NCBI RefSeq assembly: GCF_009379765.1
Contig: NZ_WHTD01000023.1
Span: forward strand, 1 to 64,000
Source of the DNA: Actinophytocola sp.
GTDB taxonomy: Bacteria; Actinomycetota; Actinomycetes; Mycobacteriales; Pseudonocardiaceae
Length of the DNA: 64,000 nt
Direction of reading: 5' to 3'
The translations under genes were made by a program, and so were the position numbers. The notes under the pieces are model-generated. The model worked only from the letters and a program-made list of their open reading frames with translations. It was not told the origin of the DNA and did no database searches. Positions 34,283-43,463 of this stretch are shown here, one piece after another. Position 1 is the stretch's first letter, and every line of letters starts with the position of its first letter.

Positions 34283-35839
34283 ATGTTCACCACCACCGAA
34301 CCGTCCGCAGAAGGCAGTGTGACCACCGTCGACAACGCGAACCCCGCGGAATCCGGTGTGCGGCGCACGCATCCGCTGCCGGTGCGCACCATCGCGCTCG
34401 GCACCATCGGCAGCCTGCTGGTCCTCGTGAGCGCGCTGGGCGCCGGGGCGATCCTCGCGCAGGACCCGATCCTGGGGCGCGGCGCGATGTCGTGGGTCCG
34501 GTACGGCCACGGGCGGATGCTCGCCACGGTCATCCTCTACATCGGATTCCTGCTGGTGGTCTGGGCGTGGGTACGGCTGGGCCGGCACGTGCTCGCCGGG
34601 CGGGTCGGGGCGCGGCCGGTGCTCGTGGCGGCGGTGTGCTGGATCATCCCGATGCTGTTCTCGCCGCCGGTGTTCAGCCGGGACGCCTACCTCTACATCG
34701 CCTACGGAACGCTGCCGCTGCACGGGTTCGACCCGTTCACGGTCGGGCCGGGCAACCTCGACGTCGACCCGGTGGTGGACAACGTCGACTCGTTCTGGCA
34801 GAGCACCCCGGCGCCGTACGGGCCGCTGTTCATCCTGCTCGCCAAGGGCGTCATCTCGGTCACTGGGACCAACATGATCGCCGGCGTGCTGCTGATGCGG
34901 ATCGGCCTGCTGATCGGCGCCGGCCTGCTGCTGTGGGCCATGCCGACGCTGGTGCGGCACCTCGGCGGTCGGCTGCCCGTGGCGCTGTGGCTCGCGATCG
35001 CCGGCCCGATGACCGTCGTGCACCTGATCGGCGGCCCGCACAACGACCTGCTGATGGTCGGCTTCCTCGCCGCCGGCACGGCGATGATGCTCGAACGACG
35101 ACATGTGCTCGGCATGGTCCTGCTGACCCTCGCGGTCGCGGTGAAGGCGACCGCCGCGGTGGCGTTGCCGTTCCTCGTGTGGGTCTGGGCCGGGCACCTT
35201 TCCTCGACCCGGTGGCGCAACTTCGTCCGCGCATGCTCGTGCTCGCTCGGGATCTTCGTCGTCACCTTCGCCGCGGCCACGTTCGTGTCCGGGGTGGACC
35301 TCGGCTGGATCGCCGCGCTCGACGCGCCGACCGCCATCGTGAACTGGCTGTCGCTGCCGACCGGTGCCGGCGAGTTCGTCCACGGCGTGATCGGCCTGGT
35401 GATCGAGACGCCGAAGGTGTACTTCGTCAACGCGCTGCGGGTAGTCGGCGGCATCCTGATGCTGGTGATCCTGGTGAAGCAGTGGTGGCGGGCCCGCGAC
35501 GGCGGCCCGGACGCGGTCAAGCGCGCCGCGATCGCGCTGCTGGTCGTCGCGATTCTGTCGCCTGCCACCCTGCCGTGGTACTTGACCTGGGGCTTCGTGC
35601 TCGCGGCCGCGCTGCCGTGGAAGCGTCGCCAGCTCGCCGTGCAGGTCACCCTCGCGGTGTTCCTGGTGCTCACCTACACCCCGGCCGGTGACGACCTGCT
35701 CTACAACTGGCTGTTCATCGCGCTGGCCGCCGGGGTGTCCGTGCTGGCCGGCGTCTCGCTGCTGCGACCCGACCCGCTCAACGTCTTCGACCGGCACCTC
35801 GAGCCGCTCACGCCGGTCGGAATGAGCGTTGAGCGCTGA
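34283..35839 (+). CDS. MptB-like polyprenol-phosphomannose-dependent mannosyltransferase (1)
   Basis: A 518-residue GT-C membrane glycosyltransferase with about 12 spans, related to MptB, the alpha-1,6-mannosyltransferase of mycobacterial and corynebacterial lipomannan. Marks are FSRDAYLYIAYGTLPLHGFD with the acidic pair in the first outer loop, PAPYGPLFILLAKG, GGPHNDLLMVGFLAAGTA, WAGHLSSTRWRNF and LPWYLTWGFVLAAALPWKRR. It would use polyprenyl-phosphate mannose at the outer face of the membrane. It is a tandem duplicate of the next gene, which it overlaps by 11 bases. Confidence 0.85.
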   Translation: MFTTTEPSAEGSVTTVDNANPAESGVRRTHPLPVRTIALGTIGSLLVLVSALGAGAILAQDPILGRGAMSWVRYGHGRMLATVILYIGFLLVVWAWVRLGRHVLAGRVGARPVLVAAVCWIIPMLFSPPVFSRDAYLYIAYGTLPLHGFDPFTVGPGNLDVDPVVDNVDSFWQSTPAPYGPLFILLAKGVISVTGTNMIAGVLLMRIGLLIGAGLLLWAMPTLVRHLGGRLPVALWLAIAGPMTVVHLIGGPHNDLLMVGFLAAGTAMMLERRHVLGMVLLTLAVAVKATAAVALPFLVWVWAGHLSSTRWRNFVRACSCSLGIFVVTFAAATFVSGVDLGWIAALDAPTAIVNWLSLPTGAGEFVHGVIGLVIETPKVYFVNALRVVGGILMLVILVKQWWRARDGGPDAVKRAAIALLVVAILSPATLPWYLTWGFVLAAALPWKRRQLAVQVTLAVFLVLTYTPAGDDLLYNWLFIALAAGVSVLAGVSLLRPDPLNVFDRHLEPLTPVGMSVER

Positions 35840-37340
35840 CACCGGCACGGCCACCGACACCGTGAGCGCCACCGGCGAGGCCCCCGCACCGGCCGAACCG
35901 GCGACGACCCCGGTCCGCACGATCGTCCTCGGCACGGTCGGCTCGGTGCTGCTGCTCCTCGGCGGGATGGGGGCCGCGGCGGGTGTGCTCGACGACCCGG
36001 TCATGTCCGCGGACGCGCTGTCCTGGCTGCGCTACGGGCACGGCAGGATGTTCGCCACCCTCGTCGTCTACGTCGGCTTCGCGCTGATGGTGTGGGCGTG
36101 GGTGCGGCTGGGCCGCGGGGTGCTCGCGCGCCGGTACGAGACCCGCCCGGTGCTGGTCGCCGCCGCGTGCTGGACCGCGCCGCTGCTGCTGGCACCGGCC
36201 CTGTTCACCCGGGACGTGTACTCCTACCTCGCGCAGGGCGCGATCGCGCTGGCCGGGCTCGACCCGTTCACCGTGGGCCCGACCGTGCTCGACTCGCCGG
36301 AGCTCATCGAGAACGTGCACCCGTTCTGGCAGGACCAGCCCGCGCCGTACGGGCCGCTGTTCATCCTGCTGACCAAGGCCACGGTGTGGCTCACCGGCAC
36401 CGACATCGTGGCCGGCGTGCTCCTCACCCGGCTCACCCAGCTGGTCGGGCTGGGCCTGCTGCTGTGGGCGCTGCCCGGCCTGGTGCGCCACCTCGGCGGC
36501 CGGCTCCCGGTGGCCGCGTGGATGCTGCTCGCCGGCCCGCTCACCGTGGTGCACCTGGTCGGCGGGCCGCACAACGACCTGATGATGATCGGGTTCATGG
36601 CCGCGGGCGCGGTGCTCGTGCTCGACCGCCACCACGTCGCCGGGATCGCGTTGGTGACCCTCGGCGTCGCGGTGAAGGCGAGCGCGGCGGTGGCGTTGCC
36701 GTTCCTGGTGTGGGTGTGGGCCGGGCACCTGTCCTCGACCCGGTGGCGTGCCTTCGTCCGCGCGTGCGCGGGTGCGGTGGCCGTGTTCGGCGCGGTGTTC
36801 GCGGCGGTGACCGTGCTGGCGGGGGTGGACCTGGGCTGGGTGACGATGCTCAACGCGTCCTCCCGGCTGGTGAACTGGCTGTCCGTGCCGACCGCGGCGG
36901 GGGAGGTCCTGCACGGGATCATCGGTATCGCGGTGGACGTGCCGCGGGACTGGGTGATCACGGTGACCCGGCTCCTCGGCACCGCGCTGCTGCTGTACGT
37001 GGTGGTCCGGCAGTGGTGGCGGGCCCGCGACGGCGGCCCGGACGCGGTGCGCCGCGCGGCGATCGCGCTGTTCGCGGTGGCGCTGCTGTCGCCGACGATG
37101 CTTCCGTGGTACCTGACCTGGGGCTTGGCACTGGCCGCGGGCCTGCCGTGGAAGCCGCGCCGGCTGGCCGTGTTCGTGGGCGTCTCGGCGTTCATGGTGG
37201 CGCCGTACTCGGCCGACGGCGAGACGCTGCTGTACGTGTGGCCGTGGATGTTCCTGGCGATCGCGCTGTCCGTGCTGGCCGCGGTGTCGCTGGTCCGCCC
37301 GGATCCGCTGCGTTGGGCGATCCGCCCGGTGCGCGACTGA
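35829..37340 (+). CDS. MptB-like polyprenol-phosphomannose-dependent mannosyltransferase (2)
   Basis: A 503-residue paralogue of the preceding protein with the same blocks: FTRDVYSYLAQGAIALAGLD, PAPYGPLFILLTKAT, GGPHNDLMMIGFMAAGAV, WAGHLSSTRWRAF and LPWYLTWGLALAAGLPWKPR. The start is taken as TTG at 35,829, inside the end of the first gene; GTG at 35,862 is possible and would shorten the cytoplasmic tail. Two adjacent copies suggest different acceptors or linkage steps in one mannan chain. The stop overlaps the acetyltransferase start (TGATG). Confidence 0.85.
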   Translation: MSADTGTATDTVSATGEAPAPAEPATTPVRTIVLGTVGSVLLLLGGMGAAAGVLDDPVMSADALSWLRYGHGRMFATLVVYVGFALMVWAWVRLGRGVLARRYETRPVLVAAACWTAPLLLAPALFTRDVYSYLAQGAIALAGLDPFTVGPTVLDSPELIENVHPFWQDQPAPYGPLFILLTKATVWLTGTDIVAGVLLTRLTQLVGLGLLLWALPGLVRHLGGRLPVAAWMLLAGPLTVVHLVGGPHNDLMMIGFMAAGAVLVLDRHHVAGIALVTLGVAVKASAAVALPFLVWVWAGHLSSTRWRAFVRACAGAVAVFGAVFAAVTVLAGVDLGWVTMLNASSRLVNWLSVPTAAGEVLHGIIGIAVDVPRDWVITVTRLLGTALLLYVVVRQWWRARDGGPDAVRRAAIALFAVALLSPTMLPWYLTWGLALAAGLPWKPRRLAVFVGVSAFMVAPYSADGETLLYVWPWMFLAIALSVLAAVSLVRPDPLRWAIRPVRD

Positions 37341-37876
37341 TGGCTCCCGCGTCGACGGTCGGGCGTGGCCCGCTCGTGCTGCGCCGCTGGCGCGACACCG
37401 ACGTCGACGAGCTGCGGCGGGTGGTCGTCTCCGCGCAGCCGTCGCTGCGACCGTGGATGCCGTGGTCGCTCGGCACCTACGACCGCACCGCGGCGGCCGA
37501 CTTCCTGGCGGGCACCCAGGCGAGCTGGGAGCGAGGCAAGGCGTTCAGCTACGCGATCACCGTCGACGGCGCCGTCGTGGGCGCGTGCGGGTTGGCGAAC
37601 AACGGGGTCCCGAACACGCTGGAGATCGGCTACTGGCTGCACCCTTCGCGCACCGGCAGGGGCTACGCGACGGAGGCGACCGCCGCACTGGTGGGCGTGG
37701 CTTTCACGCTGTCGAGGGTCAACGCGGTGCAGATCTGGCACGACGCGGCGAACACGGCGAGCGAGGGCGTCCCGCGGCGGCTGGGCTTCACCGAGGTCGC
37801 CCGCCGCACCCCGCCCCGGGAGATGCTGACGTCGGGCGAGGTCGGCGTGGACGTGGTCTGGGAACTCAGGCGGTGA
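37340..37876 (+). CDS. GNAT acetyltransferase, RimJ/RimL type
   Basis: A 178-residue GNAT protein: GPLVLRRWRDTDVDELRRVV at the start, then IGYWLHPSRTGRGYATEATA (motif A) and a C-terminal RRLGFTEVARR. This layout is that of ribosomal-protein-Ser/Ala acetyltransferases and their many relatives. Its ATG overlaps the stop of the second mannosyltransferase, so the three genes form one unit. The substrate is unknown. In motif B, where R-x-AEKLGF-like sequence is usual, it reads ASEGVPRRLGF. Confidence 0.85.
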   Translation: MAPASTVGRGPLVLRRWRDTDVDELRRVVVSAQPSLRPWMPWSLGTYDRTAAADFLAGTQASWERGKAFSYAITVDGAVVGACGLANNGVPNTLEIGYWLHPSRTGRGYATEATAALVGVAFTLSRVNAVQIWHDAANTASEGVPRRLGFTEVARRTPPREMLTSGEVGVDVVWELRR

Positions 37877-37897
37877 CTGGAACATTGGCTCGCTCCG

Positions 37898-38628
37898 TCA
37901 GGGGTGGGGTCTTGCCGCTCGGGCGTAGCGGGTGGACAGCCTCTCGAGCTGCACCAGGAGCTCCGGCGGGCCGGTCACCTCGAAGTCGGCGTCCATCAGT
38001 CCGATGTAGACGGCCAGCATCTGCGGGGTGTCCGAGCCGACGGCCACCACGCACTCGTGCTCGGTCGACGACACGAGCTCGACACCGGCGGCAGCTTCCT
38101 CGCCAGCTCGTCGGGTGGGGCGAACACCCGTACGGTGGCCCGGTAGCGCCACATCGCGGTGCCGAGCGTGGCGGCGACGTACGCGGCGAGGTCGCCGGCG
38201 GGTGGCTCGCGCGGCGCGAACCGGGGACCGGTCGGGATCTTGGGCCGCAGCCGGTCGACCCGGAACGTGCGCCAGTCCCGCCGGTCGAGGTCGTACGCGA
38301 CGAGGTACCAGCGGCCGCGGGCGTGCGCGAGGCGGTGCGGCTCGACCGTCCGGACCGACTCGGTGCCCTCGTGGCTCGCGTAGTCGAAGCGCAGCCGCTC
38401 GTGGTCGCGGCACACCGCGGCGAGCGTGCTGAGCACCTCGGCGTCGACGGTAGGACCGCGGCCGGACACCGGGACGGTCGCGGTGTGCAGGGCGTGCACC
38501 CGGTGCCGCAGCCGCGCGGGGAGCACCTGCTCGAGCTCGGCCAGCACCGGGCCGGTCCAGTCGCGCCGGGCCTGCAGGAGTGAGAGCAGGCGCAGCAGCC
38601 GCGCCGAGGTGTCCAACATGGCCTTCAT
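37898..38628 (-). pseudogene. WYL-domain regulator, HTH deleted and frameshifted
   Basis: Homologous along its length to the intact WYL gene at 54,735. The start (LDTSARLLRLLSLLQARRDWTG) jumps directly to LAELEQVLPARLRHRVHALH, dropping about 75 residues that hold the helix-turn-helix and linker in the intact copy. The WYL core (RGRWYLVAYDLDRRDWRTFR) remains. After DELARKLP the frame shifts near 38,087, and the C-terminal WCX part (VELVSSTEHECVVAVGSDTP, ADFEVTGPPELLVQLERL) continues in another frame to 37,898. It cannot bind DNA by its usual domain. Start is 38,628 or 38,619. It is divergent from the hydrolase remnant. Confidence 0.85.
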
Positions 38629-38638
38629 TCTGGCCCCG

Positions 38639-38663
38639 ATTGCGGAACGAACCGTTCCGCAAT
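38639..38663. promoter_or_regulatory. Operator-like inverted repeat, left module
   Basis: ATTGCGGAACG and CGTTCCGCAAT are a perfect 11-base dyad separated by AAC, between the dead WYL gene and the epoxide hydrolase remnant. It sits where the right module has its own dyad, but the sequence differs. It is the likely former binding site of the WYL protein. Confidence 0.6.
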
Positions 38664-38681
38664 GGTTCCTAGCCTGGGTCC

Positions 38682-39014
38682 ATGAACATCGAGAGCTTCC
38701 GCATCGACATCCCGCAGGCCGACCTGGACGACCTCGCCGCCCGCCTCGCCGCCACCCGCTGGCCCACCCCGCTGCCCGGGGTGGGCTGGGAGCGCGGCGT
38801 GCCGGTGGACTACCTGCGGGACCTCGCCGAGTACTGGCGGACCCGGTTCGGCGTGTCGGTGTTCGCCGGCGACAGCTCGATCCGCTCGATGCTGGGCCCC
38901 AACGGCGAGGTCGCGCGGTGGACGGAGTTCGACCAAGGTGGGCACTTCCCGGGCCTGGAGACGCCCCGCCTGCTGGCCGGCGAGCTGCGAGAGTTCTTCG
39001 GTGACCACCGCTGA
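38682..39014 (+). pseudogene. Epoxide hydrolase remnant with in-frame internal deletion
   Basis: A 110-residue open frame. Residues 1-54 ([39 protein letters not shown]) match the N-terminal EHN domain of the intact hydrolase at 53,523-54,671. Residues 55-110 ([35 protein letters not shown]) match its last 55 residues including the catalytic His. About 270 codons between them, with the nucleophile Asp and the oxyanion HGWPG motif, are missing without loss of frame. It cannot be an active hydrolase. It overlaps the start of the following glycosylase gene by 14 bases. Confidence 0.85.
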
Positions 39015-40056
39015 CCGCGCCCTGAACCGCGCGACGCTGTCCCGCCAGCTGCTGCTGCACCGGTCCACGATGTCCACGGTGGACGCGGTGCGGCGGCTGG
39101 TGGGGCTGCAGGCGCAGTCGGTCAACGCGCCGTACCTCGGCCTGTGGTCGCGGCTCGCCGAGCTCTCGCTGACCGACCTGCTGGCGGACCGGACGGTGGT
39201 GCGCTCGTCGGTGCTGCGCGGGACGCAGCACCTGGTGCTGGGGGAGGACTACGGCTGGCTGCGGCCGCTGGTGGCGCCGACGCTGGCGCGGGCGCAGCGA
39301 GCCTCGTTCGGCCGGATCATGGCCGGCGTCGACCTGGCCGAGCTGGCCTCCGTCGGGGAGTCGCTGCTGGCCGGCCGGACGCTGACCCGGCCGCAGCTGC
39401 GGGACGAGCTGGCCCGCCGGTGGCCGTCGGTGGCGCCGGACCCGCTGGCGTGGTCGGTGCAGGCGCTGGTGCCGGTGGTGCACCCGCCGCCGAGCGGCAC
39501 GTGGCGGCGAGGCGGCACGACCCCGTTCACGCTGGCGACCGAGTGGCTGGGCCGCCCGCTCGACACCCGGCTCGACCCGGCGCGGCTGGTCCGCCGCTAC
39601 CTGACCGGCTACGGCCCGGCGACGGTGAAGGACGTGCAGACGTGGTCCGGCGTGCCGGGCCTGACCGAGGTCGTCGACGGGATGACCGACCTCGTGCGCG
39701 CCGGCGACCGGTACGACCTGCCCGGCCAGACCTACCCGGACCCGGACACGCCGGCGCCGGTGCGGCTGCTGCCGGAGTTCGACAACCTGGTCATCGCCTA
39801 CGCCGACCGGACCCGGCTGATGCCTGACGAGTACCGCAGGCGGATCTGCGTCGGCTCGATGATCCACCCGACCGTGCTCGTGGACGGGACGGTCCGCGGC
39901 ACGTGGAAGCTGCGCTGGGCCAAGGACTCCGCCACGCTGACCGTCGAGCTGTTCGAGCGACTGTCGCGTGTGGACCAAGACGAGGTGGCGGCGGAGGCGA
40001 CCCGGCTGCTCGAGCTCGCCGCCCCGGACCTCGACCGGACGCTGACGTTGCGGTGA
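39001..40056 (+). CDS. AlkZ-like DNA glycosylase (winged-helix HTH_42 family), copy 1
   Basis: A 351-residue protein of the HTH_42 family made of three winged-helix units. The catalytic QxQ motif of AlkZ, which unhooks DNA interstrand crosslinks and excises N7-alkylpurines, is present as Gln37-Ala-Gln39 ([19 protein letters not shown]), at the same residue numbers as in AlkZ. Further family blocks are [52 protein letters not shown] and [13 protein letters not shown] at 39,001 overlaps the hydrolase remnant. This is the only intact gene of the left module and pairs with copy 2 at 52,386. DNA repair of alkylation damage is inferred from family and motif. Confidence 0.8.
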   Translation: MTTADRALNRATLSRQLLLHRSTMSTVDAVRRLVGLQAQSVNAPYLGLWSRLAELSLTDLLADRTVVRSSVLRGTQHLVLGEDYGWLRPLVAPTLARAQRASFGRIMAGVDLAELASVGESLLAGRTLTRPQLRDELARRWPSVAPDPLAWSVQALVPVVHPPPSGTWRRGGTTPFTLATEWLGRPLDTRLDPARLVRRYLTGYGPATVKDVQTWSGVPGLTEVVDGMTDLVRAGDRYDLPGQTYPDPDTPAPVRLLPEFDNLVIAYADRTRLMPDEYRRRICVGSMIHPTVLVDGTVRGTWKLRWAKDSATLTVELFERLSRVDQDEVAAEATRLLELAAPDLDRTLTLR

Positions 40057-40078
40057 TGCACCACTGCTGTCCTTCCAC

Positions 40079-41416
<1,338 letters not shown>

Positions 41417-41492
41417 CTAGGACCGCCCGAGCGCCACGTCCATCTCACGATTCCGAGCGTGCTGTTCGGCAGAGCCGTACAACAATGGACGC

Positions 41493-42431
41493 ATGCTGAA
41501 CCCGTGGCGGCTGCGGCTGCTGAGCCGGCTGGACACCCTGGGCACGGTGCGCGCGGTCGCCGAAGCGGCCAACCTGAGCGCGTCGAGCGTGTCCCAGCAG
41601 CTCGCGGTCCTCGAGGCGGAAACGCACACCCAGCTGCTGGAACGCACCGGACGCCGGGTCCGGCTCACGCCCGCCGGGCTGATCCTGGCGCGGCGGGCCA
41701 GGGCGATCCTCGACCACATCGAAACCGTCGAGGCGGAGCTGCGCGGCCTCGGTGAGGAACCGGCCGGGCTCGTGCGGCTGGGTGCGTTCCAGAGCGCGAT
41801 CCACACCCTCGCCGTCCCGGCGGTGACCGAGCTGGCGCGCACGCATCCGCACGTCGACGTCGAACTGCTGGAGCTGGAACCGCACGAGAGCATCCCGGCG
41901 CTGCGCGTCGGCGACGCCGACCTGATCATCACCACGCCGGACTTCGTCGAGCTGCCGCTGGGCCCGGACGTCGACATCGTCCCGCTGGCCACCGACCCGA
42001 TCGTGCTCGTCGTGCCGCCGGAGTCGGCCGGGCGCGGCCCGGCCGACCTCGCCGCCCACGCCGGTGAGCCCTGGGCGTTCGACATGCCGCAGTCCTACAT
42101 GGCGAACCTCGCGACCCGGCTGTGCCGCCAGGCGGGTTTCGAGCCGCGGGTGGTCTGCCGGTTCAGCAACTACATGATGACGTTGCAGCACGTCGAGGCC
42201 GGGCTGTCGGTCGCGCTGCTGCCCGCGCTCGCGGTCGATCCCCGCTACCGGGTCGCCACGCGCGAGCTGACCCCGGCCGTCACCCGCACGATCACGGCGG
42301 TGATCCGGCGCGGCGCGCGGTCGCGGGCGGCGGTCAACCTGGTGCTCGAAACGGTGCGCCGGCTGCCGGTGCCGGCCGAGCTGACAGGGCCGAGAACGGG
42401 CTCTCGGAGTGGCCGGCCCGCGCCCCCGTGA
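41493..42431 (+). CDS. LysR-family regulator (divergent to dgdA)
   Basis: A 312-residue LysR regulator. The helix-turn-helix lies at residues about 3-60 (TVRAVAEAANLSASSVSQQL), with AVLEAETHTQLLERTGRRVR as linker, followed by a two-lobed periplasmic-binding-like effector domain (ADLIITTPDFVELPLGPDVD, VEAGLSVALLPALAV). It is divergent from the dgdA-like gene with 85 bases between the starts, the classic arrangement for LysR control of the neighbour, and plays the part of DgdR. The effector is probably a dialkyl amino acid. Confidence 0.85.
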   Translation: MLNPWRLRLLSRLDTLGTVRAVAEAANLSASSVSQQLAVLEAETHTQLLERTGRRVRLTPAGLILARRARAILDHIETVEAELRGLGEEPAGLVRLGAFQSAIHTLAVPAVTELARTHPHVDVELLELEPHESIPALRVGDADLIITTPDFVELPLGPDVDIVPLATDPIVLVVPPESAGRGPADLAAHAGEPWAFDMPQSYMANLATRLCRQAGFEPRVVCRFSNYMMTLQHVEAGLSVALLPALAVDPRYRVATRELTPAVTRTITAVIRRGARSRAAVNLVLETVRRLPVPAELTGPRTGSRSGRPAPP

Positions 42432-42465
42432 GGACACCTCTTTCGGCAGCCGGCTGAGCACCGCG

Positions 42466-42519
42466 TTGACATGCAGCCATTTGGCTGCCTATATTTAGGC
42501 AGCCAAATGGCTGCATGTC
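42466..42519 (+). promoter_or_regulatory. Promoter overlaid by a 23-base perfect inverted repeat
   Basis: TTGACA (42,466-42,471) and TATATT (42,490-42,495) are spaced 18 bases and face the ArsR-SRPBCC gene. A perfect inverted repeat with arms 42,468-42,490 and 42,497-42,519 and a six-base centre (ATATTT) covers the whole core promoter. Each arm contains its own near-palindrome, CAGCCATTTGGCTG. The layout is that of a self-repressing ArsR operator of unusual length. Confidence 0.8.
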
Positions 42520-42530
42520 GAGGTGGGTGT

Positions 42531-43346
42531 ATGGACGAGGTGTTCCGAGCGTTGGCCGACCCGAGCAGGCGGCGCCTGCTGGACCGGCTGAACGCGCGCA
42601 ACGGGCAGAGCCTGCGTGAGCTGTGCGCCGGTCTGGACATGGCCCGGCAGTCGGTGAGCAAGCACCTCGCGGTGCTCGCCGAGGCCAACCTCGTCACCTC
42701 CGTGTGGCGCGGCCGGGAGAAGCTGCACCACCTCAACGCGGAGCCGATCAACGCCATCGCGCAGCGCTGGATCCACCGGTACGACCGGGACCGGGTGCAC
42801 GCGCTGGCCGACCTCAAGACAGCATTGGAGCAGGAACCGATGGGCAACCCCGTGTTCGTCTACACCACGTTCATCGACACGACCGCCGAGCGGCTCTGGC
42901 AGGCGCTCACCGACCCGGCGTTCACCCGTCGGTACTGGGGCGGCCTCGAGCTCGAGTCGGACTGGCGGGTGGGCTCGCCGGTGCTGCTGCGTTACGCGCC
43001 GGACGAGGCCGCCAAGGACCACGGGCAGGTCGTGCTCGAGTCCGACCCGCACCGGCGCCTCGCCTACAGCTGGCACAACTACCAGCCCGAGCACGCCGAG
43101 CTGTTCGGCTGGTCGGCGGAGAAGTTCGCCGAGCTGGTCCAGGAGCCGCGGACCCGGGTGGCGTTCGACATCGAGGAGGCCGGGCCGGTCGTGAAGCTCA
43201 CCGTCACCCACGACGGCTTCGCCGGTGAGACCGAGATGTACCGCGCGGTGAGCGGCCGGCTCGAGCAGAGCGGCGGCTGGCCACACCTGGTCGCGAGCAT
43301 GAAGACGCTGCTGGAGACCGGCGCGCCGCTGCCGGAACCCGTCTAG
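42531..43346 (+). CDS. ArsR-type regulator fused to an SRPBCC (AHSA1) domain
   Basis: A 271-residue fusion. Residues about 1-95 are an ArsR winged helix (FRALADPSRRRLLDRLNARN, LDMARQSVSKHLAVLAEANL); no metal-binding Cys pair is present in the recognition helix. Residues about 105-265 are an AHSA1/SRPBCC ligand-binding fold (FVYTTFIDTTAERLWQALTD, TRRYWGGLELESDW, GRLEQSGGWPHLVASMKTLL). Such fusions probably sense a hydrophobic ligand rather than metal. ATG at 42,531 is used; the longer frame reads through the operator. The strong palindrome upstream implies self-repression. No target gene other than itself is evident. Confidence 0.88.
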   Translation: MDEVFRALADPSRRRLLDRLNARNGQSLRELCAGLDMARQSVSKHLAVLAEANLVTSVWRGREKLHHLNAEPINAIAQRWIHRYDRDRVHALADLKTALEQEPMGNPVFVYTTFIDTTAERLWQALTDPAFTRRYWGGLELESDWRVGSPVLLRYAPDEAAKDHGQVVLESDPHRRLAYSWHNYQPEHAELFGWSAEKFAELVQEPRTRVAFDIEEAGPVVKLTVTHDGFAGETEMYRAVSGRLEQSGGWPHLVASMKTLLETGAPLPEPV

Positions 43347-43463
43347 ACTACAGGGACAGATCTTCGCGCGACCTGCGGCAATGCCCGGGGAGCCAACCAC
43401 CGGACACGACCGTGACCAGCGAGCTTCGGGCCGGCAGAAGTTGATCTAGCCCTGTAGTACTAG
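43343..43463. repeat. CTAG-bounded small element (121 bp) between convergent stops
   Basis: The two ends are related inverted repeats of about 25 bases: CTAGACTACAGGG on the left and, read from the right, CTAGTACTACAGGG, each followed by a variant of (A)GATC...TTC. The TAG inside each terminal CTAG is the stop codon of the flanking gene (ArsR-SRPBCC on the left, the PLP enzyme on the right). The internal 70 bases code nothing. It may be a MITE or a two-way terminator. Confidence 0.55.

Noticed and set aside
38682-39014. The 110-residue frame as a small intact protein.
   Set aside because: Both ends match the two ends of a 382-residue epoxide hydrolase, and the catalytic middle is missing.
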